From Acinetobacter higginsii (GTDB lineage: Bacteria; Pseudomonadota; Gammaproteobacteria; Pseudomonadales; Moraxellaceae), in contig NZ_KB850072.1 of the NCBI RefSeq assembly GCF_000369525.1, positions 310,001-374,000 of the forward strand: DNA of 64,000 nt. The letters run 5' to 3'. Position numbers and translations under genes: made by a program. Below the pieces are notes generated by a model. The model searched no databases, was not told the origin of the DNA, and saw only the letters and a program-made list of their open reading frames with translations. Each line of letters begins with the position of its first letter. The stretch's first letter is position 1. Of this stretch, positions 27,235 to 37,076 are shown piece by piece.

Positions 27235-28290
27235 TTAGTCTGCCTGATATTGTTTCAATGTTTTGGTAAATTCAGCCAAGATACTCATTTTTTCTAAGGC
27301 TTGTCCGCCGTAAAGAATATCTTGAGCCAGCTCAACGGCTTGTTTATAGGTTTTGGTAATACCTGCGACGTAAATGCCTGCACCTGCATTGAGTGCAATC
27401 ATATTTGCTGCTTTTTCGCCTACGTCTGATTTGTCACGACTCAAAGCATCTTTGATTAGCTTTAAGCTTTCTTCTGAACTATTGACGACTAAACCGGTGA
27501 GTGTTTGAGAGGCGATACCAACGTCTTCGGGGTTCAACGTCCATTCTGTAACTTCGCCATCTTTAAGCTCAGCCACAGCGGTTGGCGCAGCTAGACTGAT
27601 CTCGTCTAAACCATCTTTAGAATGCACCACCAGTACATGCTCGGCACCAAGCTGTTTTAATACTTCAGCAATGGGACGGCAAAGTTCATCTGAGAATACG
27701 CCAATTACAAAACGATTTACGCCAGCAGGGTTGGTGAGTGGACCAAGTAAATTAAAGATACTACGAATGCCCAATTCACGACGTGGCGCTACCGCATATT
27801 TCATGGCTTTATGGTGATTTGGCGCAAACAGGAAACCTACGCCCATTTCACGGATACAACGTTCTGTTTGCTGCATGTCTAAATCAAGTTGAATGCCAAT
27901 CTGTTCCAGCACGTCAGAAGAACCTGATTTACTTGATACACCGCGGTTACCATGTTTCGCAATAGTTGCTCCCGCAGCAGCGATCACAAAACTTGAAGCG
28001 GTTGAAACATTAAATAAGTTTTGACCATCACCACCTGTACCCACGATATCTACCAGATGAGGAATATCACTGACATCAATTTTAATCGCGAATTCACGCA
28101 TAATACGTGCAGCGGCTGTAATTTCATCAATACTTTCACCCTTCATGCGCAAGCCCATCATTAGCGCACCGATTTGAGCATCAGTGGCTTCACCTTGCAT
28201 GATACTGCGCATGACATCTTCCATTTGTGGCTGGGTCAGATGGATGTTCTTGGTAATGTTATTGAGTGCCTGTTGGATATTCATAGTCAT
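27235..28290 (-). CDS. trpD: anthranilate phosphoribosyltransferase
   Basis: 351 residues (349 if the ATG at 28284 is used). It transfers phosphoribosyl from PRPP to anthranilate. Signatures are [18 protein letters not shown] (PRPP-binding, about 83-100), [18 protein letters not shown] and [18 protein letters not shown]. It is followed by trpC. In Acinetobacter calcoaceticus trpG, trpD and trpC form one cluster; here the trpG homologue lies 7.6 kb away, beyond three unrelated genes, so trpD needs its own promoter in the gap with the TonB receptor gene. Confidence 0.97.
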   Translation of the reverse strand: MTMNIQQALNNITKNIHLTQPQMEDVMRSIMQGEATDAQIGALMMGLRMKGESIDEITAAARIMREFAIKIDVSDIPHLVDIVGTGGDGQNLFNVSTASSFVIAAAGATIAKHGNRGVSSKSGSSDVLEQIGIQLDLDMQQTERCIREMGVGFLFAPNHHKAMKYAVAPRRELGIRSIFNLLGPLTNPAGVNRFVIGVFSDELCRPIAEVLKQLGAEHVLVVHSKDGLDEISLAAPTAVAELKDGEVTEWTLNPEDVGIASQTLTGLVVNSSEESLKLIKDALSRDKSDVGEKAANMIALNAGAGIYVAGITKTYKQAVELAQDILYGGQALEKMSILAEFTKTLKQYQAD

Positions 28291-28653
28291 GAGTTACAGC
28301 ATTTAATGATTAAAAAATTTGGATGAAAGTGGTTGATGATGAAGGATAGCTCAGCTTTATGTGGTGTGTGTCCCACCCGCTAAAGGGCTATGTTAGCAGA
28401 AAATAACTCAAGATTTGGGTTGTGGCTAGAGAGTTTTTAAAATTTAACCCGTTTAGGCGCATTGGTAAATTTGTGACTGGGAGTGATTGAATGAAAAAGG
28501 TTTTATTTTATGGGGGAGTTATTTTAGTTTTTATGATAAATAATCAACCATTTGGTATATCTTATTCACACATATCCCTATAAAAAATGTGTATAAATCA
28601 ACTAAATAAAAGTAGATATATTAGGGCGGTCTTCATTTTACTCATTCATAAAT
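28291..28653. other. 363-bp divergent region trpD / TonB receptor
   Basis: This must hold the trpD promoter (minus) and the receptor promoter (plus). TGAT-AAATA-ATCA at about 28533-28545 is only a weak inverted repeat and not a convincing Fur box. It contains a possible 30-codon ORF (28491-28583). Confidence 0.5.
28491..28583 (+). CDS. possible 30-residue hydrophobic peptide
   Basis: ATG at 28491 is preceded by GGGAG seven bases upstream and opens 30 codons (MKKVLFYGGVILVFMINNQP and ten more) before TAA. It has a basic start and a hydrophobic core, like a small membrane peptide or a decayed signal sequence. There is no homology that I can recall; it may be chance. Confidence 0.22.
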   Translation: MKKVLFYGGVILVFMINNQPFGISYSHISL

Positions 28654-31386
28654 ATGTATCTAAATTACTTGAAATATCTTGGGGCTGTTAAAAACAAAGG
28701 TTGTTTTGTTTTTGTCTTTATTGCATGTCTTCATCCATTAGAGAGCCATGCGGAGACAAATGTAGAACAGCCACAAACAACGACAACATCGGATAAAGTG
28801 GTGCATGTTGCGGTGACAGGTTCACGTATATCCAAAGCCCAGAAAGATGGCCCAACCAGTGTGACCGTGATTACCGCAGCCGATATCGAGAAACACGGTT
28901 TTAGTAATGCCTTTGATGCCTTGAATAACCTGACGCAAAACACAGGTTTTGTACAAGGCGCGGATTATGGCAATACTTTTACTCCCGCAGCCAATGCGAT
29001 TAGTTTGCGCGGTTTAGGGCCGAACCATACCTTAACCTTAATTAATGGACACCGAGTTGCAGATTATCCAGTGCCTTATGACGGCGCTGTGAATTTTGTC
29101 AATTTAGCCAATATTCCGACTGCGATTATTGACCGCATTGAAATCTTAAATGGTGGAGCTTCCGCGATTTATGGTTCAGATGCGATTGCGGGTGTAGTCA
29201 ATATCATCCTGAAAAAGAAAACTGATGGGACACAATTCAATATCAAGGCAGGTGGCACTAAAGAAGGTGGTGAAAATTTACGTCTACAATTGAGTGGCAG
29301 TAAAACATTGGACAAGCTCAATCTGGTTTATGGTGTTGAACTGAGTGGGCGCGAACCAATTTGGGCGGCTGACCGAGATTTCATGTCGAGCCGAACGCTT
29401 CGAGGGGAAAAGCCAGACACGATCGTTGGACGTAAAAATGCCAAGACAGGCCAATATCTTTCAATTAATGGCTGTGAGGCATTTGATGATCTATTTAAAG
29501 GCTCAGTAAAAAATATTGGAAAAGCGGGGACCGATAATTGTGCCAGTGGTTTAGCCAGACCGACCTATTGGACGGTTCAAACCAAGAATCGCAGCCAAAA
29601 TGGTTATCTCGGTTTAGATTATGAGCTGAATGAGAAAACTCAATTATTCGCGGATGTTTTGATTGGTGCCAATCAAATTGAAAACAATACTCGTGGCCCG
29701 ACATGGACTTCTTTAGGCGCAAGTAGTGGCTATTTCCTCAATCAAGACACAGGAAATTATGAAATCTGGACACGACGTTTTGCACCAGAAGAACTCGGTG
29801 GTGTCGAGCAAGCCAATAAAAAATGGAAAGAACTCTCCTCCAATTTGAACTTTGGTATCCGTGGCGATATTGGAGACAGTAGCTGGCGTTATGAAGCAGC
29901 CTATAATGGCTCGATTTATACCAGTCAATTACGTAAACAAGGGCTGGTACGTTCGAATGTTGATGAATATTTCTTAGGTCGGCAATTGGGGACAGATCAA
30001 GATGGTATTCCAATTTATTCCCCGCATTTAGATCGTATCAGTCGGCCACTGACCGCTAGTGAGTTTAGAAGCATTTCAGGCACAACTGAGGAAAACGACA
30101 AGTCTTGGGCACAGAGTTTAACCCTGAGTGCAAATGGTGATGTGTTTGAATTGCCTGCAGGAACGGCCAAGCTTGCTGCTGTGGCAGAAATTGGACGCCA
30201 AGGTTTTAAAATCAAACCCGATAAGGCGGTGGAAAATGGGGACTTCTATAATGCCACTTCCAGTGGTGAATATGGTGGGGCACGTACCCGTCAGGCATTA
30301 GGTACGGAATTATTCTTACCTTTAGCTAAACCGCTCAACCTCACCTTGTCTGGACGCTATGACCGTTATGCTTTGTCAGATAGTAGTATTGATAAATTCA
30401 CATTTGGTTCAGGCTTAGAATTTAGACCACATCCAACCTTATTGGTGCGAGGCAACTACGCAACCAGTTTTCGTGCACCAGATATGAACTATCTGTTTTT
30501 GAATAAACAAAGAGGGTATTTCCCAAGTACCACCGATTATTTACGTTGTAGCCAAACGGGACAAGCATTAGATAAATGTAGCTTTAAAGATTATTCGCCT
30601 GGTGCGAACTACACACTAACGGGCAACAAAGATTTAAAGCCAGAAGAAGGCAAATCTTATGGTGCAGGTTTTGTTTGGTCTCCAAGCAATAAGTTTGATA
30701 TTTCCGTCGATTATTGGGATATCAAAATTGATAATCTGGTAACCAATTTAAGTGAAGATAAGATTTTACGTTTAGAAGCTGATTGTCGTTTGGGTGCACA
30801 AGATATCAATTCGGCACAATGTGTTGATGCGTTGGCACGAGTAGAGCGCAATCCTACAAATGCAGTGGTTGATCCAAATGTGATCAACAATATCAATATT
30901 GTTCCGATCAATGCTGCCTCAGATCATACTCGTGGGATTGATTTCACCAGCAAATGGCGTTGGAAAACAGAAAATTTAGGTAACTTCCTGTGGACGGTGA
31001 ATTATAGCCGTGTGCTTGAACGTGAATATCAACAATCAAAAGATGGCGAGAAAGATAACTATTTAAAAGACTTAACCATTCCAGATTGGCGAGACCGCTT
31101 TAATACCAGTCTCCGTTGGAGTCTCGGTGATTGGGCATCAACCGTATTAGTCAATCGCTACGGCAAGATTCCAAACGGTAATCAAACAGCTTACTTAAGC
31201 CCGACTTATTTGGTCAATTGGAGTGGAACTTATCAAATTTCACCCAAGGCCTCTGCATCAATCATTGTGAATAACCTATTTGACAAAGTGAAACACGATG
31301 ACACAGGCGGATGGCCATATTATCCAGTAGGATCATATTCACCAATCGGCCGTCAGGGTTGGTTGGAGTTTAATTATAAATTCTAA
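28654..31386 (+). CDS. TonB-dependent outer-membrane receptor
   Basis: 910 residues. A signal peptide (about 1-33, ending SHA) precedes a plug domain with VAVTGSRISKAQ (TonB-box-like region), VTVITAADIEKHGFSNAFDAL, ISLRGLGPNHTLTLINGHRV and GGASAIYGSDAIAGVVNIILKKK. The rest is a 22-strand barrel with the NLKPEEGKSYGAGF motif, ending in LEFNYKF with a terminal Phe. The plug style (INGHRV, SAIYGSDAIAGVVN) is that of the large group that imports varied organic substrates rather than only siderophores. No Fur site is evident. The substrate is unknown; the following gene is a secreted aminopeptidase, which would fit peptide uptake. Confidence 0.92.
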   Translation: MYLNYLKYLGAVKNKGCFVFVFIACLHPLESHAETNVEQPQTTTTSDKVVHVAVTGSRISKAQKDGPTSVTVITAADIEKHGFSNAFDALNNLTQNTGFVQGADYGNTFTPAANAISLRGLGPNHTLTLINGHRVADYPVPYDGAVNFVNLANIPTAIIDRIEILNGGASAIYGSDAIAGVVNIILKKKTDGTQFNIKAGGTKEGGENLRLQLSGSKTLDKLNLVYGVELSGREPIWAADRDFMSSRTLRGEKPDTIVGRKNAKTGQYLSINGCEAFDDLFKGSVKNIGKAGTDNCASGLARPTYWTVQTKNRSQNGYLGLDYELNEKTQLFADVLIGANQIENNTRGPTWTSLGASSGYFLNQDTGNYEIWTRRFAPEELGGVEQANKKWKELSSNLNFGIRGDIGDSSWRYEAAYNGSIYTSQLRKQGLVRSNVDEYFLGRQLGTDQDGIPIYSPHLDRISRPLTASEFRSISGTTEENDKSWAQSLTLSANGDVFELPAGTAKLAAVAEIGRQGFKIKPDKAVENGDFYNATSSGEYGGARTRQALGTELFLPLAKPLNLTLSGRYDRYALSDSSIDKFTFGSGLEFRPHPTLLVRGNYATSFRAPDMNYLFLNKQRGYFPSTTDYLRCSQTGQALDKCSFKDYSPGANYTLTGNKDLKPEEGKSYGAGFVWSPSNKFDISVDYWDIKIDNLVTNLSEDKILRLEADCRLGAQDINSAQCVDALARVERNPTNAVVDPNVINNINIVPINAASDHTRGIDFTSKWRWKTENLGNFLWTVNYSRVLEREYQQSKDGEKDNYLKDLTIPDWRDRFNTSLRWSLGDWASTVLVNRYGKIPNGNQTAYLSPTYLVNWSGTYQISPKASASIIVNNLFDKVKHDDTGGWPYYPVGSYSPIGRQGWLEFNYKF

Positions 31387-31398
31387 CAATGATGTGTG

Positions 31399-31436
31399 GA
31401 CGCAGCGAAGTGGTACACCATTTGCTGCGTCTTTTT
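31399..31436 (+). terminator. intrinsic terminator between the receptor and aminopeptidase genes
   Basis: GACGCAGC at 31399-31406 pairs with GCTGCGTC at 31424-31431 over a 17-base loop, then five T and further A/T. It lies 31 bases before the aminopeptidase start. Confidence 0.75.
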
Positions 31437-31466
31437 ATTTTAAAAACTACAGAGGACAGATCTCCT

Positions 31467-34166
31467 ATGTTGGTCAAACCTTCATTTAAAAAACAATTGC
31501 TACTTACAACATTACTTTCATTATCTGCAACCCAGATTTTTGCATCAAATAGCAATGAACAAATTCCAATCGGCAAATTGCCTGAATGGGCCATACCCGA
31601 ATCTTATGATTTAGATTTTAAAATTGATCCTGCACAAAAAAGTTATACCGGTAAAACCACCATTCATTTAAAACTGACCCAAGCAACCGATCATGTTTGG
31701 ATTCATGGCAAATCTTTATCGGTAAAAGAGGCCAACATCCTATCCGCAGCTGGACAGAAAACCACGGCCAAATATGAGCAAGCTTCAGAAGTTGATGGTG
31801 TCAGTCTGATTAAATTTGCCCAGACATTACCAGCAGGTCAGTACAGCTTAGTATTGGATTTCAATGCCGATTATGATCAGCAACTGGACGGTATTTATAA
31901 AATTGAGTTTGAGGGTAAACCTTATGTCATGACTCAAATGGAGGCGATCAGTGCACGTCAATCCTTTCCATCATTTGATGAGCCACGTTTTAAAACACCC
32001 TTTAATATTCGATTAACCATACCAAGTAAATATTCAGGTTTTGCCAATACAAATCAAGTCTCTGAACAGACCGAAAAATCGGGTTGGAAAACTTTAAGCT
32101 TTGCCCCGACCAAACCACTACCAACCTATCTACTGGCATTGGCGGTTGGTCCTTGGCAAGTACAACAAGGTCCTGATATTGGTGCGACTGAGTGGCGTAA
32201 ACAGGCGATCAAATTACGAGGTCTTGCACCCGATGCTAAGGCTGAAAAAATGCAGCATGCCTTGTCTGAAACTCCCGCAATTTTAAAAACATTAGAAGAT
32301 TATTTTGCATTCGGATATCCATTCGACAAGCTAGATTTGCTTGCTGCACCTGACTTTGCGGCGGGTGCGATGGAAAATCCCGGACTGATTACATTTAGAG
32401 ACTATCTAATGCTACTGGATAAAGACTCTCCCGTGTCATTTGTACAAAGCTCTTTTAATGTCAATGCGCATGAATTGGCACATCAATGGTTTGGGGATGT
32501 GGTGACCATGCCGTGGTGGGATGACCTGTGGTTGAATGAATCTTTTGCCACGTGGATGCAAAGTAAGATTACCCAACAATTACATCCTGAATTTAACGCT
32601 GATCTTGAACGTGTCGTTGATACTGCAGGGGCGATGAAAAGTGATAGCTTGGTCAGTGTACGCCGTATCCGTCAGCCAATTTTAAGCAATGCCGATATTC
32701 AAACGGCTTTTGATGGCATTACCTACCAAAAAGGTGCAGCTGTTTTAAATATGTTTGAGAGCTATCTAGGCGAAGACAAATTCAAACAAGGGGTGCGTAA
32801 TTATATTCACAAGCATCAATATGGTAATGCCACAGCCAATGATTTAATTAGTTCCCTTGCAGAACAGTCTGGTCAAGCTGAGCGTTTTAGCAAAGCGGTG
32901 AAAAGTTTTATTGATCAACCGGGCGTACCTTTGCTGAGTACCTCATTGCAGCAACAAGGCAATAAAGTCTTTTTAAATGTGAAGCAAACGCGTTACTTAC
33001 CTGTTGGTTCTAAAGGCGATGCCAACAGTCTTTGGGGGGTACCGTTATGCGTACGTTATGAAGTTCCCAATGCAGCAAGTAAAGTTCAATGTGAGTTAAT
33101 CGATCAAGCGGAAGCTAAAATTGAACTCAAAGGTGCACGTATTAACAGTTGGTATATTCCAAATGCAGATGCAGCAGGCTATTACCAATTTAGTTTGCCT
33201 GAACCAGAACTTGCTCGTCTGACTGCCGCTACAGAAAAACTCTCTAATACTGAACAATTGGCCTATGCCTATGCTGTTTCAGCGGCATTTAACCATGGTG
33301 ATATTAACCTGTTGGCGGTGGTGGATGTGGCGAAGAAGTTTGCGAACTCGAATAGCCGACAGATTAGTACGGCATTGTTTCAGCAGCTCAGTACAATCCA
33401 GCGCCATGTGCTGAAGACTGAGGCAGAACGTGAGCATTTTAGAAAAGTGCTCACGAATTTATATCTACCCAAATTAAATCAATTGGGTTATGCGAGCAAA
33501 GCAGGTGAGTCTGCTGAGGATAGTTTGTGGCGTAGTGAGTTAGCCCAATTTCTTGCATTGGAAATTCAGGTGCCAGAAGTGCGTGAGCAATTGTTAAAAC
33601 AATCCGACGCTCTATTCGCTCAAAAGCAATTGAATTTTGCAACATTACCCCCCGAGCTTTTACCAACGATTTTAGCTGTACGAGTACAAGAAAAAGGGCA
33701 GCCTACCTTTGATCGTTTAGCGGGGGAGTTACAACACATCACGCAACCGACCCAACGTTTGGCGATGCTTACTGCCTTAGGCTCAGCAAATCAGGTGGAA
33801 ACACGTCAGCAGGCACGTCAGTTAGTTTTAGACCCACGTGTGAAAGTTGGTGAAGTACGTACCGTGATTAACTCAATCAATAGCTATAGCGGTGAACAAG
33901 GCGGACTTTGGTCATGGTTTAAGGCCAATCACGATGCTGTGTTTGATCGTTTAGGTAAGTCTTCTGCTGGACGCTTCCCTGCATTGTTTAGTGGTGCAGC
34001 TTGTACACAACAAGAAGCGACGCAGTTGAATGCCTTCTTTGCACCGAGAACAAAAGAGTTGGTCGGAGTCGAGCGTGGTTTAAATCAAACCAAGGAACGG
34101 ATTCAACTGTGTGAATCCTTAGTGGCGAAACAAGATGGTTCGCTCGTGCAACAGTTGAAGTTGTAA
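31467..34166 (+). CDS. secreted M1-family aminopeptidase
   Basis: 899 residues from ATG at 31467, which has GAGGA ten bases upstream; the frame opens 26 codons earlier, in the terminator. The signal peptide ends near TQIFA|SNS. The M1 peptidase core has GAMENPGL (substrate-binding GxMEN), HELAHQWFGD (zinc HExxH, about residue 335) and WLNESFATW (third zinc ligand). The C-terminal ERAP1-like helical domain follows. It removes N-terminal residues from peptides in the periplasm or outside the cell. Position behind a TonB receptor suggests a joint role in using external peptides, though a terminator separates them. Confidence 0.92.
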   Translation: MLVKPSFKKQLLLTTLLSLSATQIFASNSNEQIPIGKLPEWAIPESYDLDFKIDPAQKSYTGKTTIHLKLTQATDHVWIHGKSLSVKEANILSAAGQKTTAKYEQASEVDGVSLIKFAQTLPAGQYSLVLDFNADYDQQLDGIYKIEFEGKPYVMTQMEAISARQSFPSFDEPRFKTPFNIRLTIPSKYSGFANTNQVSEQTEKSGWKTLSFAPTKPLPTYLLALAVGPWQVQQGPDIGATEWRKQAIKLRGLAPDAKAEKMQHALSETPAILKTLEDYFAFGYPFDKLDLLAAPDFAAGAMENPGLITFRDYLMLLDKDSPVSFVQSSFNVNAHELAHQWFGDVVTMPWWDDLWLNESFATWMQSKITQQLHPEFNADLERVVDTAGAMKSDSLVSVRRIRQPILSNADIQTAFDGITYQKGAAVLNMFESYLGEDKFKQGVRNYIHKHQYGNATANDLISSLAEQSGQAERFSKAVKSFIDQPGVPLLSTSLQQQGNKVFLNVKQTRYLPVGSKGDANSLWGVPLCVRYEVPNAASKVQCELIDQAEAKIELKGARINSWYIPNADAAGYYQFSLPEPELARLTAATEKLSNTEQLAYAYAVSAAFNHGDINLLAVVDVAKKFANSNSRQISTALFQQLSTIQRHVLKTEAEREHFRKVLTNLYLPKLNQLGYASKAGESAEDSLWRSELAQFLALEIQVPEVREQLLKQSDALFAQKQLNFATLPPELLPTILAVRVQEKGQPTFDRLAGELQHITQPTQRLAMLTALGSANQVETRQQARQLVLDPRVKVGEVRTVINSINSYSGEQGGLWSWFKANHDAVFDRLGKSSAGRFPALFSGAACTQQEATQLNAFFAPRTKELVGVERGLNQTKERIQLCESLVAKQDGSLVQQLKL

Positions 34167-34180
34167 TTTATTCAGTTATA

Positions 34181-34211
34181 AAAAAGCCAACGATGATGCG
34201 TTGGCTTTTTT
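34181..34211. terminator. bidirectional terminator between aminopeptidase and symporter genes
   Basis: GCCAACG at 34186-34192 pairs with CGTTGGC at 34199-34205, loop ATGATG, A-run before and T-run after. Confidence 0.92.
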
Positions 34212-34225
34212 ATTTTCAGTGTGTT

Positions 34226-35590
34226 TTAAGCATCATTATCGGGCTGTGGATTTCTGACACCGAGTAATTGACTGGTCGCTGTGCCTGCAGTCATCGAACC
34301 GTTGACGTTTAAAGCAGTACGGCCCATATCAATCAATGGCTCAATTGAAATCAATAGCGCAACTAAAGTAATCGGTAAGCCCATGGCTGGGAGGACGATT
34401 AAAGCAGCGAAGGTTGCACCGCCACCAACGCCAGCTACACCAATCGAACTGAGAGTCACCACCACAACCAATTGGGCAATCCATAACGGATCAAGTGGAT
34501 TGATACCCACTGTTGGCGCAACCATAACCGCCAGCATCGCAGGGTATAAACCAGCACAACCATTTTGACCAATGGTTGCACCAAAGGAAGCCGAGAAGCT
34601 GGCGATACCTTCAGGCACACCCAATTGTTTGGTTTGTGCTTCAATATTGAGTGGAATACTCGCGGCACTTGAACGACTGGTAAATGCAAAAGTTAAAACA
34701 GGAAAAACTTTCTTGAAAAAGTCGATTGGATTGACACGTACAAACAGCAAAATCAGCGCATGTACGAGGAACATGATTGCAAGTCCAAGATAAGATGCAA
34801 CGAGGAACTCACCTAATTTAACGATGTCGGCTACATTTGCTGTTGCCACCATTTTAGTCATCAATGCTAATACACCATAAGGCGTAAATTGCATCACTAA
34901 GCGGACAAGACTAATCACCAAGGCTTGCAGCGCTTCAATCCCGTGTCTGATTCTTTCGCCATTGACGGTGTCTTTATCCATCAGTTTAAGTGCTGCCACA
35001 CCTAAAAATGCAGAGAAAATCACCACACTGATGATCGCTGTTGGACGAACACCGGTTAAATCAGCAAATGGGTTTTGAGGGAATAGTGAAAGCAAGAGCT
35101 TTGGAACATCTAAATCTGTCACTTGCCCAATGTATTGACTTTGGATGGTTGCCAGACGTGCTGCTTCTTTGGTGCCTTGTACCAGTCCTTCAGCCGTTAA
35201 GCCGAATAAATTGGTGATTCCAGCACCGACAAGTGCTGCAATAGCCGTGGTCACTAACAAGATACCAATCACGAGTACACTGATTTTTCCAAGAGACGTG
35301 GTTTGATGTAGTTTCACCACTGCACTTAAAATTGAAATGAAAATCAGTGGCATGATCACCATTTGTAATAGTTGTACATAACCATTACCAACAAGGTTAA
35401 TCCATGCAATTGAATGTTCAATAACAGGGTTATCACCATAGACCGCTTTAAGGGCTAAACCAAAAAAGATACCTACGATCATACCGATCAGAACTTTTTT
35501 GGAGAGACTCCAATCTTTACGGTAGCTAAAAAACAATCCTGCCATGAGCAGGACGAAAACAATAATATTCAATAAAACCAAGGTATTCAC
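34226..35590 (-). CDS. tcyP: dicarboxylate/amino-acid:cation symporter, TcyP-like
   Basis: 454 residues, DAACS family with about eight to ten membrane segments. Visible are the serine-rich reentrant hairpin [18 protein letters not shown] and the second hairpin/transmembrane motif [16 protein letters not shown] with [17 protein letters not shown]. The overall pattern ([33 protein letters not shown]) is closest to the L-cystine uptake protein TcyP/YdjN rather than GltP or DctA. The start is GTG at 35590 with AGGA nine bases upstream. It is a single gene, likely inner membrane, and lies between the two parts of the split trp cluster. Confidence 0.85.
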   Translation of the reverse strand: MNTLVLLNIIVFVLLMAGLFFSYRKDWSLSKKVLIGMIVGIFFGLALKAVYGDNPVIEHSIAWINLVGNGYVQLLQMVIMPLIFISILSAVVKLHQTTSLGKISVLVIGILLVTTAIAALVGAGITNLFGLTAEGLVQGTKEAARLATIQSQYIGQVTDLDVPKLLLSLFPQNPFADLTGVRPTAIISVVIFSAFLGVAALKLMDKDTVNGERIRHGIEALQALVISLVRLVMQFTPYGVLALMTKMVATANVADIVKLGEFLVASYLGLAIMFLVHALILLFVRVNPIDFFKKVFPVLTFAFTSRSSAASIPLNIEAQTKQLGVPEGIASFSASFGATIGQNGCAGLYPAMLAVMVAPTVGINPLDPLWIAQLVVVVTLSSIGVAGVGGGATFAALIVLPAMGLPITLVALLISIEPLIDMGRTALNVNGSMTAGTATSQLLGVRNPQPDNDA

Positions 35591-35945
35591 AATAGGTTAT
35601 CCTGATAGATCATTCAGGGGGAATGCTAAGAACAATGACTTAGATTCTATCATCCAGCCGCCCTGAAACTTAATCATTCCTATGACTATAGTTAATCTAA
35701 AAAAGTAAAATGCAATCAGACAAAACAGAAATTGAGGATTGAACTTACTTTTTATAACGTGTGAAAAGTGGATTAATTATTGAAAAAGAATGACTTGTTT
35801 TTAAGTGTAAGTTTTCAGATTAATTTTAATGCTGAAAATTTGTGCAGTATGTATGAGTTATATATTGTTTTTATATGTTCAAAATAAAAACAGCCTACTT
35901 ATAAAAATAGGCTGTTTAGATGCTTAGTATTGTTAAATCTTGAGA
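35591..35945. other. 355-bp region between trpG and the symporter gene
   Basis: It holds the trpG terminator (35886-35916) and, presumably, the symporter promoter on the minus strand. The rest is AT-rich with no ORF or RNA structure that I can support. Confidence 0.6.
35886..35916 (-). terminator. trpG terminator
   Basis: AACAGCCTA at 35889-35897 pairs with TAGGCTGTT at 35908-35916; on the minus strand the hairpin is followed by a U-run (AAAAA at 35886-35890 on the plus strand). Confidence 0.88.
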
Positions 35946-36530
35946 TTAAGCATAAATATCCAAGAAGTTTTTGAAAATTTGATGGCCGTGTTCACTCAAA
36001 ATAGACTCAGGGTGGAATTGCACACCTTCCACAGGAAGTGTTTTATGTTTGACACCCATAATTTCTTCAATCGTACCATCTGTTTGATTGGTCCAGCAGA
36101 TAACTTCTAAGCATTCAGGCAAAGTTTCCTGTTCAATCACCAGTGAATGGTAACGTGTAGCGGCAAAAGGCGACGGCAAGTTGCTAAAAATCCCTTTGTC
36201 ACTATGGTGCATATCGGATAGGCGGCCATGCATCACTGTTTTAGCGCGAATGATATTGCCACCAAAAGCCTGTCCAATCGCTTGATGACCTAAGCAAACG
36301 CCAAGCAAAGGAATTTTGCCAGCAAAGTGATTGATGGCTGGAATAGAGATACCCGCTTCACTCGGTGAGCAAGGACCCGGGCCAATCACCAGATATTTTG
36401 GCTGCCATCGCTCAATATCCTCTAATGTCACTTGATCATTACGAACAACTTTTACTTCTTGATTCAACTCGCCAAAGTATTGAACGATGTTGTAAGTAAA
36501 TGAGTCATAATTGTCAATCATTAGAAGCAT
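35946..36530 (-). CDS. trpG: anthranilate synthase glutamine amidotransferase component
   Basis: 194 residues from ATG at 36530 (AAGG eight bases upstream; the frame opens nine codons earlier). It supplies ammonia from glutamine to chorismate-using synthases. The class I amidotransferase triad is visible: nucleophile Cys in [10 protein letters not shown] (about 80), and His/Glu in [21 protein letters not shown] and IGPGPCSP complete the signature. In Acinetobacter one TrpG/PabA subunit is thought to serve both tryptophan and p-aminobenzoate synthesis. It is usually linked to trpDC; here it is 7.6 kb away. Confidence 0.93.
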   Translation of the reverse strand: MLLMIDNYDSFTYNIVQYFGELNQEVKVVRNDQVTLEDIERWQPKYLVIGPGPCSPSEAGISIPAINHFAGKIPLLGVCLGHQAIGQAFGGNIIRAKTVMHGRLSDMHHSDKGIFSNLPSPFAATRYHSLVIEQETLPECLEVICWTNQTDGTIEEIMGVKHKTLPVEGVQFHPESILSEHGHQIFKNFLDIYA

Positions 36531-36884
36531 GATTATAACCTTTTGAAAGATATGCACTTAATTGTGCTATTGAATTAGATAAACCAATCTTAGCGCTGTG
36601 TTTTTTCATCTATCTTGAATAGAGAAAAGATTATTCTAGCGATAACGGGAAATCATCATAACAAAACGGATCATTAATGTGGGAAATTTTGAAAGCATTG
36701 AAGGCTGAATAAAAGGCTAATTTTGTTTGTTGAAATGAGTTAGTAATTGATAATAAATTTTTGTAATTGAAACACTTGAGAAAAAAAACTGAAAGTGAAT
36801 CGAAAGTCTAAATGAATTGATTGGAATGATCTTGAAAAGAATGATATAAAAAGCCAATTTACGCGAATAATAAAAGCGTAATTG

Positions 36885-36899
36885 GCACTACATTGGTTC
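36885..36899 (+). promoter_or_regulatory. NtrC-type enhancer site 1 of glnA
   Basis: GCAC-N5-TGGTTC, matching the NtrC consensus GCAC-N5-TGGTGC at nine of ten fixed positions. It lies 30 bp (about three helical turns) from site 2, much like the paired sites of enteric glnA. Confidence 0.7.
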
Positions 36900-36914
36900 T
36901 TTGTTATATGTATT

Positions 36915-36929
36915 GCACTATTTTGGTTC
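36915..36929 (+). promoter_or_regulatory. NtrC-type enhancer site 2 of glnA
   Basis: GCAC-TATTT-TGGTTC preceded by T and followed by A, so TGCAC...GGTTCA is near-palindromic. It is centred about 180 bp upstream of the predicted glnA start site. Confidence 0.72.
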
Positions 36930-37021
36930 ATTATGTCTTTTTTGGGGACGAGCTAAAATAGGAATGTTTAAATATGGTGCATTTTTAAATGCAGACATTA
37001 TAGTAGGCATAGGACAGGGAG

Positions 37022-37061
37022 CCTAAAGCATTTTTTCTGCAAAGAATTTCAATGTTTTAGG
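37022..37061. repeat. inverted repeat between the enhancers and the glnA promoter
   Basis: CCTAAAGCATT at 37022-37032 and AATGTTTTAGG at 37051-37061 match at 10 of 11 positions with an 18-base loop. It could be a regulator site or DNA-bending region; it has no T-run. Confidence 0.4.
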
Positions 37062-37076
37062 TATGCTTTGAAATTG

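Larger units (their letters stand above)
36848..36990 (-). ncRNA. candidate small RNA upstream of glnA
   Basis: On the minus strand a perfect TATAAT (37002-36997) is followed about 105 bases on by a strong hairpin: GCCAATTACGC (36886-36876) pairs with GCGTAAATTGGC (36864-36853), one bulge, and then five U (36852-36848). This defines a transcript of roughly 140 nt. The -35 is poor (TTAGGC at an 18-base spacing). The hairpin could instead just block antisense transcription from reaching trpG. No tryptophan-rich leader peptide was found in it. Confidence 0.35.

Noticed and set aside
28533..28545. Possible Fur box upstream of the TonB receptor
   Set aside because: Only four-base arms match, far from the Fur consensus; iron control cannot be claimed.
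36883..36898. TTGGCAC-like sequence that could be read as a sigma-54 -24 element
   Set aside because: The -12 position is GT, not GC, and the sequence fits an NtrC site better. A much closer sigma-54 match exists at 37077-37093.
36740..36931. 63-codon minus ORF upstream of trpG
   Set aside because: It has AT-rich composition, no ribosome-binding site, and crosses the small-RNA terminator. It reads like chance, and no tryptophan-rich leader was found.
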